This document shows, in pieces, positions 33,178 through 41,662 of a stretch of DNA of 64,000 nt. The notes under the pieces were generated by a model. The model was given only the letters and a program-made list of their open reading frames with translations, made no database searches and had not been told where the DNA came from. Origin of the DNA: Microvirga calopogonii (lineage in GTDB: Bacteria > Pseudomonadota > Alphaproteobacteria > Rhizobiales > Beijerinckiaceae); NCBI RefSeq assembly GCF_003347665.1, contig NZ_QDGA01000005.1, forward strand, positions 124,001 through 188,000, read 5' to 3'. Each line of letters starts with the position of its first letter. The first letter of the stretch is position 1. The translations under genes and the position numbers were made by a program.

Positions 33178-36100
33178 TCAGCTCATCCGTGCGAGATCGC
33201 CGAGCAGGCTCGCCGCGACGGTGATCTTCGACAGGGTCAGGCCCGAAGAGACGATGCCGTCGACCGCGCTGCGGATGCGGTTGACGTCGGCGCCGCGCTT
33301 GTCGCTCCAGGCCTGCACGGCCTCGGCGCCGGACAGGTCCTGGGACGCCACCTCCGCCGTGAGGCCGCGATGGGCATAGGCGATGCTGTCGATGGCGCGG
33401 TCGAGGGCCAGCCGATCGAAATAGTCGCTGACGGTGATCTCCTGTGCCGCCCCGATGAGCGCTCCGAGGCGGAAGGACGCTTCGAGGGCGAAGTGGGTAC
33501 AGGCGATGTCGCTGACGGGCTTGCCGGTCTTCTGCGCCGTCTGCACGATGTCGGGCGCGGCCACGAGGTCGGGCAGCGCCGCGATGCGGCGTGCCAGATC
33601 CTCCGGCGTGCCTGCATCCACCAGGACCTTCGTGCGCGCATTCCACGCCTCCTGTGCCTCGGGCGAGAGCGTGACGGTGAGGCTGCGCTCCACCTCGGCG
33701 ATGCCGGCCCGATAAGTGCCGATGATCTCGTCGAGGGAATGGTTCACGAAATCCACGTTGCGGATGAACCAGACGATCCGGTTCATCAGGAGATCCTGCA
33801 GCTCGCCGTAGAGATGCAGCTGCATCTTGCCGGGCACGACTCCGTCGAGAGCGTCGATGGCGACGTTCATCTCCGCGAGGCCGAAGGAGTCGCGGGTGGC
33901 CGCATAGGCCGCCGCGATGGTCGGCGCATCCGCGCCGGTCTGGTCCACGAGGCGGGCCACCATGGTCGGGCCGCCCCGATTGATGATGGCGTTGGCGAGC
34001 TGCGTCGCGATGATCTCGCGGCGCAGGCGGTGGGTTGCAATCGCATCCGGGAAGCGCTCGCGCATTTCCGCCGGGAAATAGCGGTCGAGCTCCTTGCCGA
34101 GATAGGGATCGTCCGGCACCGCGCTCTCGAGCAGTTCGTCGTGCAGCGCGAGCTTGGCATAGGCGAGCAGCACGGCGAGCTCCGGACGGGTGAGCGCCTC
34201 GCCCCGGCGGGCGCGCTCCGTCAGGTTGTTGTCGTCGGGCAGATACTCGACCGTCCGGTTGAGGCGGCCCTGAGCCTCCAGCATGTGCATGAGCCGGCGC
34301 GCGAAGCCGAGATCGGCGGCGCCGCGCTGCTCGGAGAGCGAGATGGCCAGCGTCTGCAGGTAGTTGTTGCGCAGCACGAGAGCCGCGACGTCCTCGGTCA
34401 TGTCGGCAAGCAGCGTGTTGCGCTGTTCCTCCGTGAGGCGTCCGTCGCGCTCGGGCGTCGTGAGCGCGATCTTGATGTTCACCTCCACGTCGGAGGTGTT
34501 GACGCCGGCCGAATTGTCGATGGCATCCGTGTTGAGGCGAACGCCGCTCTGCGCCGCCTCGATGCGCCCGCGCTGCGTGACGCCGAGATTGGCGCCTTCG
34601 CCGATCACCTTGGCGCGGACCTCCGGCCCGGTGATGCGGATCGCGTCGTTGGCGCGGTCGCCCACCTGCTCGTCCGTCTCGATGGACGAGCGGATATAGG
34701 TGCCGATGCCGCCGAACCAGAGCAGGTCGACACGACTTTTCAAGATCGCGTGCATCACCTCGGCGGGTGTCGCCTGCGGCTTGTCGATGTCGAGGAGCGT
34801 GCGCATTTCGTCCGAGAGCGGGATCGACTTCGCATTGCGCGGGAACACGCCGCCGCCTTGGGAGATCAGCGCCTTGTCGTAATCCTGCCAGCTCGACCGG
34901 GGCAGATTGAACAGCCGCTCGCGCTCCAGATAAGAGGCTTCCGGATCCGGGTTCGGATCGATGAAGATGTCACGGTGGTCGAAGGCCGCTACGAGCTTGA
35001 GCGCCCGCGACAGCAGCATGCCGTTGCCGAACACGTCGCCCGACATGTCGCCCACGCCCGCAACCGTCACCGGGGTGGTCTGGATGTCGATGTCCATCTC
35101 GCGGAAGTGGCGCTTCACCGCCTCCCAGGCGCCGCGGGCCGTGATGCCCATCTTCTTGTGGTCATAGCCCTGGCTGCCGCCGGACGCGAAGGCATCGCCG
35201 AGCCAATGGCCTTTCTCGATGGAGAGCGCATTGGCGATGTCGGAGAAGGTGGCCGTGCCCTTGTCGGCCGCGACCACGAGATAGGGGTCGTCGCCGTCGT
35301 GCCGCACGGTATCGGGCGGCGGGACGATGCTGTCGCCGACGATGTTGTCGGTGAGCTGCAGGAGCGTGCGCACGAAGATGCGGTAGCTTTCCGTGCCTTC
35401 CGCCAGCCAGGCCTGCCGGTCGCTTGCCGGCGGCAGGTGCTTGGGCACGAAGCCGCCCTTGGCGCCCACGGGCACGATGACCGCGTTCTTGACCTGCTGC
35501 GCCTTGACGAGGCCCAGCACCTCCGTGCGGAAATCCTGCGGCCGGTCGGACCAGCGCAGGCCTCCGCGCGCCACCTTGCCGAAGCGCAGATGCACTCCTT
35601 CGACGCGGGGCGAATAGACGAAGATCTCGTAGAGCGGTTTCGGCAGGGCTAAGCCGTCGACCTTGGCGCATTCGAACTTGAACGCGATGGTCTGGCGCGG
35701 CAGGCCGTTGTCTTCGAGCTGGAAGAAGTTGGTGCGGATCGCGGCTTCGATCAGGTTGACGAAGCGGCGCAGAATCCGGTCGTCGTCGAGGCTCGTGACC
35801 TCCTTCAGCTGGTCTTCGATGCGCTCGCGGATCGTGGCCTCGGCGGCTGCGCGTCCTTCACCTTTTCGCGGATCGAAGCGCGCATAGAACAGCTTGACGA
35901 GATCGGCCGTGATCGTGCCGTGGCGCGCCAGCGTCTCGGCGATGTAATCCTGCGCATAGGTGACCTGGATCTGGCGCAGGTAACGGCCGAGAGCCCGCAC
36001 CATGGCGACATCGCGCCAGCCGAGCCCGGCTTCGAGCACGAGGCGGTTGTAGCCGTCGGATTCCGCCAGCCCCCGGAAGAGCGCGAGCAGCGCCGCTTCG

Positions 36101-38001
36101 ACGAGAGACCGGATCTCGTCGATCTCGATCGTGCCACCTGAGGCGCGCTCCAGGGTCATGTCGTGGAGCCACACGCGATCTGTGCTCGAGAAGGCGACCC
36201 GATAGGTACGCTCGTTGACGACGCGGAAGCCGAGGTTTTCCAGAAGCGGCACGCGCTCCGACAGCGGGAGCGACATGTTGAGCGAGAACAGCTTCAGGTT
36301 CACGCGGGTTTCGTCGTCGGCTTCGCGGCGATAGAGGTCGACGGCGCGGGGACGGGCCTCCGAGAGCTGCTCCAGGAGAGCGATGTCGGCAATCGCCTGC
36401 TCGGCCCCGAAGGCCTCGCGATAGGCCGCGCTGAAGGCTTCGCCGTAGCGGGATGCCAGAGCTCGCGCGCGGGCGCCGCCGACACTGGCGTCGAGCGCGT
36501 CGCGCAGCGCATCGCTCCAGGTGCGCACGATGGCGGAGATGCCCTTCTCAAGGGCCTCCCGCGGCACGTCCGGCGTCTCGCCCTCGTCGCGGCCGATGAT
36601 GTAATGGGTGCGGGCGAGCGGGCCCTCCGGATAATCCGGATAGGACGCGGAGACGCGTCCCCCGTAGATGCCCGCCAGGAACTGGCCGATGCGCTGGCGC
36701 GCCTGGGTGTCGTAGCGGTCCTTCGGCACGAAGACGAGCACCGAGACGAAGCGGTCGAACTCGTCCACGCGCGCAAGCGCCCTCACCCGCGGGCGCTCCG
36801 ACAGGTTCATGATCTCGATGGCGAAGTGATAGAGCGTGTCCTCGTCGATCTGGAACAGCTCGTCGCGCGGATAGCTTTCGAGCACGTTGAGAAGCGCCCG
36901 GCCCGCATAGCTTGCCGGATCGAAGCCCGCGCGGGCGACGATCTTCTCCACCTTGTGACGCAGGTACGGCACTTCGCCCGTGGTGTTGGTGTAGGCGCTC
37001 GCCGTGAACAGGCCGACGATGCGCAATTCACCCCGCAGATGCCCGCTGTCGTCGAACAGCTTGACGCCGATATAGTCGAGATGCGCCCGGCGATGGACGC
37101 GCGACTTCACGTTCGCCTTGGTGATGATGAGCGCCTTCGGACGCGCCAGGAAGGCGCGGATTTCCGGCGTCATCGCAACCAGTTCGCGGCCGCGGCGCAG
37201 CACGCGCACGGATGGGTCGCGCAGGAGGCCGAGGCCCGAGCCTTCGACCGGATCGGCCGCCGTGTCGTCCGAGGGCAGTCGGTATTCGCGCAGACCTAAG
37301 AACGTGAAGTTGTCCCGCGAGATCCAGTCGAGGAACGCGATGGCTTCCTTCACCTCGTCCTCCGGCAGCGGTGGAGGATTGAGGCGGTAATTGTGGACGA
37401 TCTCGGCGATGCGGGAGCGCATGCCCGGCCAATCGTGGACCGCGACGGAGACGTCCCGGTGGACGAGGCGCATGGCCTCGATCAGGCGGGTGCGGGTCTC
37501 GGGATCATCGAGGCGCGGCAGGTGGATGTGGATGAAGCTCTCGCGCTTCACGCCGAGCCGGAGAGCAGCCGTCGCCTCGCCCACGAGGCGCACGAGGGCG
37601 CCGCCCGCATCCCGCTCCACCGCCAGGATCGGGTGGGCGACGAGGAGCGGCTCGTAGCCCTCGTCCACGACCTCGGCGAGGGTCGAATCGAGCAGGAAGG
37701 GCATGTTGTCGTTGACGATTTCCAGCACCGTCACGTCCTGGCGCCGGCCCTCGCGCTCGATCTCGAAATCGAAGAGGCGGATATCCGCCCCGTCGGCCGT
37801 GCGGGAGGCCTTCAGGTGCTCGAAGGCTTCCGCAGCGAGATCCGCCAGGGTCTTCGGCGAATAGGACGCGAGATCCTCCGACGGGACGCGCCCGTACAGA
37901 TCACGCACGAAGGTTGGCGGAATGGCCTTATGGCCTTTTTCCAGCACGGCGACGGCTTCCGCCGTCAACTCGCTTCCGCTGGTGGGGGTTTCCAGCTTCA
38001 T
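33178..38001 (-). CDS. gdh: NAD-specific glutamate dehydrogenase, large type
   Basis: A 1607-residue enzyme of the GDH-180 class, which converts glutamate to 2-oxoglutarate and ammonium with NAD and serves mainly in glutamate catabolism. The long N-terminal half carries ACT-like regulatory domains. The catalytic core begins around residue 800 with RVEGVHLRFGKVARGGLRWS (in part), followed by DFRTEVLGLVKAQQVKNAVI and the GAKGGFV lysine segment; VAGVGDMSGDVFGNGM is the dinucleotide-binding region. The full length agrees with the family (about 1590-1620). No frameshift is seen. Separated by 117 bases from the HxlR gene upstream. It occupies 4.8 kb, and long antisense frames here are shadows. Confidence 0.95.
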   Translation of the reverse strand: MKLETPTSGSELTAEAVAVLEKGHKAIPPTFVRDLYGRVPSEDLASYSPKTLADLAAEAFEHLKASRTADGADIRLFDFEIEREGRRQDVTVLEIVNDNMPFLLDSTLAEVVDEGYEPLLVAHPILAVERDAGGALVRLVGEATAALRLGVKRESFIHIHLPRLDDPETRTRLIEAMRLVHRDVSVAVHDWPGMRSRIAEIVHNYRLNPPPLPEDEVKEAIAFLDWISRDNFTFLGLREYRLPSDDTAADPVEGSGLGLLRDPSVRVLRRGRELVAMTPEIRAFLARPKALIITKANVKSRVHRRAHLDYIGVKLFDDSGHLRGELRIVGLFTASAYTNTTGEVPYLRHKVEKIVARAGFDPASYAGRALLNVLESYPRDELFQIDEDTLYHFAIEIMNLSERPRVRALARVDEFDRFVSVLVFVPKDRYDTQARQRIGQFLAGIYGGRVSASYPDYPEGPLARTHYIIGRDEGETPDVPREALEKGISAIVRTWSDALRDALDASVGGARARALASRYGEAFSAAYREAFGAEQAIADIALLEQLSEARPRAVDLYRREADDETRVNLKLFSLNMSLPLSERVPLLENLGFRVVNERTYRVAFSSTDRVWLHDMTLERASGGTIEIDEIRSLVEAALLALFRGLAESDGYNRLVLEAGLGWRDVAMVRALGRYLRQIQVTYAQDYIAETLARHGTITADLVKLFYARFDPRKGEGRAAAEATIRERIEDQLKEVTSLDDDRILRRFVNLIEAAIRTNFFQLEDNGLPRQTIAFKFECAKVDGLALPKPLYEIFVYSPRVEGVHLRFGKVARGGLRWSDRPQDFRTEVLGLVKAQQVKNAVIVPVGAKGGFVPKHLPPASDRQAWLAEGTESYRIFVRTLLQLTDNIVGDSIVPPPDTVRHDGDDPYLVVAADKGTATFSDIANALSIEKGHWLGDAFASGGSQGYDHKKMGITARGAWEAVKRHFREMDIDIQTTPVTVAGVGDMSGDVFGNGMLLSRALKLVAAFDHRDIFIDPNPDPEASYLERERLFNLPRSSWQDYDKALISQGGGVFPRNAKSIPLSDEMRTLLDIDKPQATPAEVMHAILKSRVDLLWFGGIGTYIRSSIETDEQVGDRANDAIRITGPEVRAKVIGEGANLGVTQRGRIEAAQSGVRLNTDAIDNSAGVNTSDVEVNIKIALTTPERDGRLTEEQRNTLLADMTEDVAALVLRNNYLQTLAISLSEQRGAADLGFARRLMHMLEAQGRLNRTVEYLPDDNNLTERARRGEALTRPELAVLLAYAKLALHDELLESAVPDDPYLGKELDRYFPAEMRERFPDAIATHRLRREIIATQLANAIINRGGPTMVARLVDQTGADAPTIAAAYAATRDSFGLAEMNVAIDALDGVVPGKMQLHLYGELQDLLMNRIVWFIRNVDFVNHSLDEIIGTYRAGIAEVERSLTVTLSPEAQEAWNARTKVLVDAGTPEDLARRIAALPDLVAAPDIVQTAQKTGKPVSDIACTHFALEASFRLGALIGAAQEITVSDYFDRLALDRAIDSIAYAHRGLTAEVASQDLSGAEAVQAWSDKRGADVNRIRSAVDGIVSSGLTLSKITVAASLLGDLARMS

Positions 38002-38118
38002 GCGCGCATCCTCTTACATATCTGGTTGCGGGAGCGTTGCCACAGTGCGGCAGGTTGCGCAACAGAAGCATAAGGTTACTGACAAAGTACGGTAAAGTTG
38101 TTGCATCGCACAGGCACT

Positions 38119-38463
38119 TTACGCTGCCTTCGCCACCTCGGACGACAGATTTGCGTCGCCCCATTCCTTCATGGCCATCAGCACCGGCTCCAGCGACCGG
38201 CCGCGCACCGAGAGCGTGTATTCGACCCGGGGCGGCACCTGGGCATAGACCGTTCGCACGATGAGGCCGTCGGCCTCCAGCTCGCGCAACTGATGGGTAA
38301 GCATACGCTGCGTAATGGACGGGATGAGCCGGCGCAATTCGTTGAAGCGCAAGGTCCCCCGCAGGAGCTTGTAGAGCACGATGATCTTCCACTTGCCGTC
38401 GATCAGGCTCATCGTCCGTTCGACGGAGCAGCCCTGCATTCTCTGCGCCTTCTGCGGCATCAC
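38119..38463 (-). CDS. HxlR family transcriptional regulator
   Basis: A 114-residue winged-helix regulator. The HxlR core is CSVERTMSLIDGKWKIIVLYKLL, then GTLRFNELRRLIPSITQRML (recognition helix) and LEADGLIVRTVYAQVPPRVEYTLS (wing), each quoted in part, ending with a helix for dimerisation. One Cys near the N-terminus (Cys12) matches the redox or electrophile-sensing Cys of several HxlR proteins such as YodB and HypR. Divergent from a zinc-type reductase gene, the usual target arrangement. Confidence 0.9.
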   Translation of the reverse strand: MMPQKAQRMQGCSVERTMSLIDGKWKIIVLYKLLRGTLRFNELRRLIPSITQRMLTHQLRELEADGLIVRTVYAQVPPRVEYTLSVRGRSLEPVLMAMKEWGDANLSSEVAKAA

Positions 38464-38476
38464 GGTATCCTTTTCG

Positions 38477-38533
38477 ACACTATGGGCTGTTTTTGTGCGT
38501 TCTTGCAGCCGTCAACACTATGCTCAACTATGG
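38477..38533. promoter_or_regulatory. Candidate HxlR operator in the divergent promoter
   Basis: The direct repeat ACACTATG occurs at 38477-38484 and 38515-38522, with a third related CAACTATGG at 38525-38533. GGCTG and CAGCC inside the spacer form a short inverted pair. The repeats are between the HxlR start and the reductase ribosome-binding site, as expected for an autoregulated divergent operator. Confidence 0.3.
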
Positions 38534-38555
38534 CTCCGTCAACAGGAGACATGCC

Positions 38556-39572
38556 ATGCGCGCAGTCGGTTACCAGCAATCCCTTCCCATCGAGCAGGAC
38601 AATTCCCTCATCGATGTCGACCTGCCACGCCCCGAGCCCGGTCCGCGCGACCTGCTCGTCGAGATCAAGGCTGTGTCCCTCAATCCGGTCGATACGAAGG
38701 TCCGCATGCGCGCGCAGCCCGAGCCGGGCGGCGTGAAGGTCCTGGGCTTCGACGCGGCCGGGATCGTCCGAGGGACCGGACGGGACGCGTCCCTGTTCAA
38801 GGAAGGCGACGAGGTGTTCTATGCCGGCGCGATCACCCGGCAGGGCACCAATGCGGAATTTCATGTGGTGGACGAGCGGCTGGTCGGCGCGAAGCCGAAA
38901 TCCATCGGCTTCGAAGAAGCCGCAGCTCTTCCGCTGACCACCCTGACCGCCTGGGAGACCCTGTTCGACCGGCTGGAGGTCAAGCGTCCGGTGAAGGGTG
39001 CCGCCAACGCCATCCTGATCGTTGGCGCGGCGGGCGGCGTCGGCTCCATCGCGACCCAGCTCGCGCGCAAGCTGACCGATCTGACCATCATCGCGACCGC
39101 CTCGCGGCCGGATACGCAGGCCTGGGTCCGGGAACTCGGCGCTCATCATGTCATCGATCACAGCAAGCCGCTCGCCGCACAGGTTGACGCATTGGGCATC
39201 GGTGCGCCGGCCTTCGTGTTCTCGATCACCCATACAGAAAATCATTTCGCAGAAATCGCGAAAGCCGCTGCCCCGCAGGGGCGTTTCGCCCTCATCGACG
39301 ATCCGAAGATACCTCTCGACATCAGCCTCCTGAAGGGGAAGAGCGTGTCGATTCATTGGGAATCCATGTTCACACGCTCCACGTTCCAGACCGCCGACAT
39401 GGAGCGACAGCACGAGATTCTGAACGAGGCATCGCGCCTGGTGGATGCAGGCACGATCCGGACGACATTGGCCGAAGTCGTCGGGCCGATCAACGCTGCC
39501 AATCTCAAGCGCGCTCATTCGCTCATCGAGAGCAACCGCACGCGGGGCAAGCTCGTTCTGTCGGGATTTTGA
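38556..39572 (+). CDS. Zinc-type alcohol dehydrogenase-like reductase
   Basis: A 338-residue medium-chain dehydrogenase/reductase of the zinc-binding alcohol dehydrogenase-like/quinone reductase group. The N-terminal catalytic domain has GFDAAGIVRGTGRD, and the Rossmann domain has IVGAAGGVGSIATQLARK (about 152-169). The zinc-binding Cys cluster is missing, so it is likely a zinc-independent NADPH:quinone or enone reductase. Start at 38556 has AGGAG nine bases upstream. Its control by the divergent HxlR regulator suggests induction by quinones or electrophiles (inference). Confidence 0.87.
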   Translation: MRAVGYQQSLPIEQDNSLIDVDLPRPEPGPRDLLVEIKAVSLNPVDTKVRMRAQPEPGGVKVLGFDAAGIVRGTGRDASLFKEGDEVFYAGAITRQGTNAEFHVVDERLVGAKPKSIGFEEAAALPLTTLTAWETLFDRLEVKRPVKGAANAILIVGAAGGVGSIATQLARKLTDLTIIATASRPDTQAWVRELGAHHVIDHSKPLAAQVDALGIGAPAFVFSITHTENHFAEIAKAAAPQGRFALIDDPKIPLDISLLKGKSVSIHWESMFTRSTFQTADMERQHEILNEASRLVDAGTIRTTLAEVVGPINAANLKRAHSLIESNRTRGKLVLSGF

Positions 39573-39591
39573 GGGTGCTCCAACCCTCTCG

Positions 39592-39679
39592 CGTTATCAC
39601 CGGCCTCGTGCCGGTGATTGCTTCTGGAGAGCGCGACATCTCATAAGATCGAAATGGCCGCACAAGGCCGGCCATGACG
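39592..39679 (+). repeat. Composite intergenic palindrome, copy E
   Basis: 'TCACCGG' hairpin (TTATCACCGGCCTCGTGCCG) followed by 'TGGCCGG' hairpin (AATGGCCGCACAAGGCCGGC). It follows the reductase gene in the + direction by 20 bases. Confidence 0.78.
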
Positions 39680-39716
39680 AGGGAGCAAAGTTAAAAACCC
39701 GTTAACCGGCAAAGAA

Positions 39717-39753
39717 AAAGGGCTTTGCGATCTGGACCATCGCAAAGCCCTTT
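39717..39753 (-). terminator. Second intrinsic terminator of a minus-strand transcript
   Basis: AAAGGGCTTTGCGAT (39717-39731) and ATCGCAAAGCCCTTT (39739-39753) are perfect 15-base inverted arms around a 7-base loop. On the minus strand the stem is followed by TTCTTTG, so it can act as a terminator in that direction, 4 bases downstream of another one. Confidence 0.75.
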
Positions 39754-39756
39754 GAG

Positions 39757-39787
39757 CAAAAGAAAAGGCTGCCTTTGAAGGCAGCCC
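39757..39787 (-). terminator. First intrinsic terminator of a minus-strand transcript
   Basis: On the minus strand GGCTGCC/GGCAGCC (39767-39773 with 39780-39786, six-base loop) is followed by TTTTCTTTTG. No minus-strand gene precedes it, which is why an RNA gene is suspected immediately upstream. Confidence 0.8.
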
Positions 39788-39890
39788 TGTGTCTCGATGG
39801 TGGCCCGGCCCACTGCGCGACTCAGAGGGCTGGGGGGCTGACGTGTCCAAGCCGTTCAATGAGCCGGGCCGTCGAGGCAACTTGAGCATT
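39757..39890 (-). ncRNA. Possible structured RNA ended by tandem terminators
   Basis: The minus strand at 39794-39875 is enclosed by long complementary arms: TCGACGGCCCGGC at the 5' side and GCCGGGCC..CATCGA at the 3' side. It is followed directly by the two terminators at 39757-39787 and 39717-39753. No protein frame here is plausible. A promoter was not found with confidence, so the 5' end near 39890 is a guess. No known RNA family was recognised. Confidence 0.35.
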
Positions 39891-39949
39891 AACGGCATTC
39901 AGTGCGGCTCCATCACGGCGCGATTGGGGCAGGAATATGATTTGCACCA

Positions 39950-39996
39950 GCATCGGACCCAAAAGTGGAATGCACTTTTGGGATCCGTTCCGATGC
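39950..39996. repeat. Palindromic repeat with CCAAAAGTG/CACTTTTGG arms
   Basis: GCATCGGA and TCCGATGC form the ends and CCCAAAAGTG/CACTTTTGGG the inner stem of one 47-base palindrome. Related to the repeat at 31586. Confidence 0.75.
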
Positions 39997-40012
39997 TCAT
40001 GTCTGAGCGGAC

Positions 40013-40080
40013 GCATTGTCTTTGCGGAAAACCGGATCCACTTTTCACCGACGCGGCCCTCTGGGTCCGCACGATGCGCT
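40013..40080. repeat. Palindromic repeat (GCGGAAAACCGGATCCAC type)
   Basis: GCATTGTCTTTGCGGAAAAC continues through CCGGATCCACTTTTC to GGTCCGCACGATGCGC. The outer GCATTGT/ACGATGC and inner GCGGA/TCCGC pair. Shares its core with the element at 31586-31630. Together with 39592-39996 it fills most of the 39573-40172 intergenic block. Confidence 0.7.
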
Positions 40081-40172
40081 AAAGAACCCGTGATTCAATG
40101 TGTCGTCATGGGTTGATCCCTTAGCCGCCGAAGCCCATCATCAGGATATGTTGATCAGTGATTGGAGGCTTC

Positions 40173-40553
40173 ATGAGCGAAGGTGACATCGCGGAGCCGT
40201 TGCGCGGCGGCTCGGTGCAGGGTTCGGCCCACATCGTTCCTTTCCCCGCCGCGCCGAAACAGGTTTCCTTCGACCGTGCCGAGTTGCAGGCCATTCTCAA
40301 CCTCTACGGCCGCATGGTCGCCGCCGGCGAATGGCGCGACTATGCCATCGATTTCCTGCCCGATAAGGCCGTCTTTTCCATTTTCCGGCGCACGTCCGAA
40401 ATGCCCCTCTACCGGATCGAGAAGGACCCGAAGCTTGCCAAGAAGCAGGGCGCCTATTCGGTCATCGTCTCGACGGGCCTGATTCTCAAGCGCGGGCACG
40501 AGCTCGCCCGCGTGCTGCGGGTGCTCGACAGGCCGAAAGTCGTGTCGGCTTAA
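40173..40553 (+). CDS. DUF2794 domain-containing protein
   Basis: A 126-residue soluble protein made almost entirely of the DUF2794 domain, found in alphaproteobacteria. Conserved blocks are VSFDRAELQAILNLYGRMVA, DYAIDFLPDKAVFSIFRR and PLYRIEKDPKL (about 32-95). No catalytic motif is evident and no function is known. The ATG at 40173 has GGAGG six bases upstream, which decides against an in-frame ATG five codons earlier. Preceded by a 600-base repeat-rich gap. Confidence 0.88.
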   Translation: MSEGDIAEPLRGGSVQGSAHIVPFPAAPKQVSFDRAELQAILNLYGRMVAAGEWRDYAIDFLPDKAVFSIFRRTSEMPLYRIEKDPKLAKKQGAYSVIVSTGLILKRGHELARVLRVLDRPKVVSA

Positions 40554-40666
40554 GCGACCGATCGGAACCGGAACGCCCTCTCGCTCATCGCGTTGCAGGA
40601 ATGATGCCTCTGCAGCCGGGCCGGCTCGATGCGCGGCCCGATCACAGCGGCAGCAAGGGGGTATTC

Positions 40667-41662
40667 ATGGCGCGCGACCTGACTGGCCTTTCCGTCGTCA
40701 TCACAGGCGCGTCGAGTGGCATCGGACGCGCCGCCGCGCTGGCATTCGCCAGACGCGGCGCTCATCTGACGCTTGCGGCACGCCGGGCGGAGCTGATCGA
40801 GGAAGTGGCGCATGAATGTCGGGACCTGGGGGCACGAGCCGTTGCCGTCCCGACCGACGTGACCGATGCGGCGGCCGTCGGTCACCTTGCCCAAGCGGCT
40901 CAGAGGGCCTTCGGCACCATCGACGTCTGGATCAACAATGCGGGAACGGGCGTGTTCGGTCCCTACCAGGATGCGGACATCGCCCTCCACCGCCGCACGG
41001 TCGAGGTGAACCTGTTTGGCGCCATGCATGGTGCCTATGCGGTTCTGCCGATCTTTCTCCGCCAAGGCCATGGCGTTCTCATCAACAATATTTCGCTCGG
41101 AGGCTGGGCGCCGAGCCCCTTTGCCGCGGCCTACACCGCCTCCAAGTTCGCCCTGCGGGGATTCACGGCCAGCCTGCGCCAGGAGCTGGGGGATCATCCG
41201 GGTATCCATGTCTGCGGCGTGTTCCCGGCCATTATCGACACGCCCGGCTTCGAGCATGGAGCGAATGTCTCGGGCCGGCGGCTCAACCTGGGACCGCTCG
41301 TCTACGCGCCGGAGGATGTGGCCGAAACCTTCGTTTCCCTCGTGCGCTGGCCGCGTGACGAAGCTGCGGTCGGATGGCCGGCCCGGGCGGCGCAGGTCGC
41401 CTATGCGGTGGCACCCGGCCCGACGGAACACCTGATGGGCGTGGCGATGCGCCGGGCCCTTCGGCGAGCGCCGCCGGAGCCGCGTAGAGAAGGAGCGCTG
41501 CTTCAGCCCATTCCGCAAGGCCGTGGTGTGAGCGGCGGCTGGCGCGAGCGGAATGGCCTGCCTTTTTCGGCGCGCCGAACCAGCACCGCTCTGGGCGTCG
41601 CGGCCCTGGCGGGATTGGCCCTTCTCCTGGGAACGAGAGCCGCGGCCCGCGCGCGAAGCTGA
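40667..41662 (+). CDS. SDR family oxidoreductase with C-terminal membrane anchor
   Basis: A 331-residue short-chain dehydrogenase. TGASSGIGRAAALAFARRGA (about 12-31), NNAGTGVFGPYQD, the catalytic Ser in NISLGG and the YxxxK pair in AAYTASKFALRGF place it in the classical SDR group that uses NADP (Arg-containing AARRAE after strand 2). Beyond the domain, an unusual tail ends in a hydrophobic helix (LGVAALAGLALLLGTRAAAR, about 308-327), which probably anchors it to the membrane. AAGGGGG precedes the ATG. Convergent with the GNAT gene. Substrate unknown. Confidence 0.87.
   Translation: MARDLTGLSVVITGASSGIGRAAALAFARRGAHLTLAARRAELIEEVAHECRDLGARAVAVPTDVTDAAAVGHLAQAAQRAFGTIDVWINNAGTGVFGPYQDADIALHRRTVEVNLFGAMHGAYAVLPIFLRQGHGVLINNISLGGWAPSPFAAAYTASKFALRGFTASLRQELGDHPGIHVCGVFPAIIDTPGFEHGANVSGRRLNLGPLVYAPEDVAETFVSLVRWPRDEAAVGWPARAAQVAYAVAPGPTEHLMGVAMRRALRRAPPEPRREGALLQPIPQGRGVSGGWRERNGLPFSARRTSTALGVAALAGLALLLGTRAAARARS

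Noticed and set aside
33370..35652. A long open frame of about 760 codons on the + strand
   Set aside because: It lies antisense to the NAD-glutamate dehydrogenase gene, has low-complexity Arg/Ala/Gly-rich composition and no family signature; it is a consequence of high GC in the third codon position.
39641..39898. Minus-strand open frame of 85 codons across the tandem terminators
   Set aside because: It runs through two intrinsic terminators and a composite repeat and has no ribosome-binding site.
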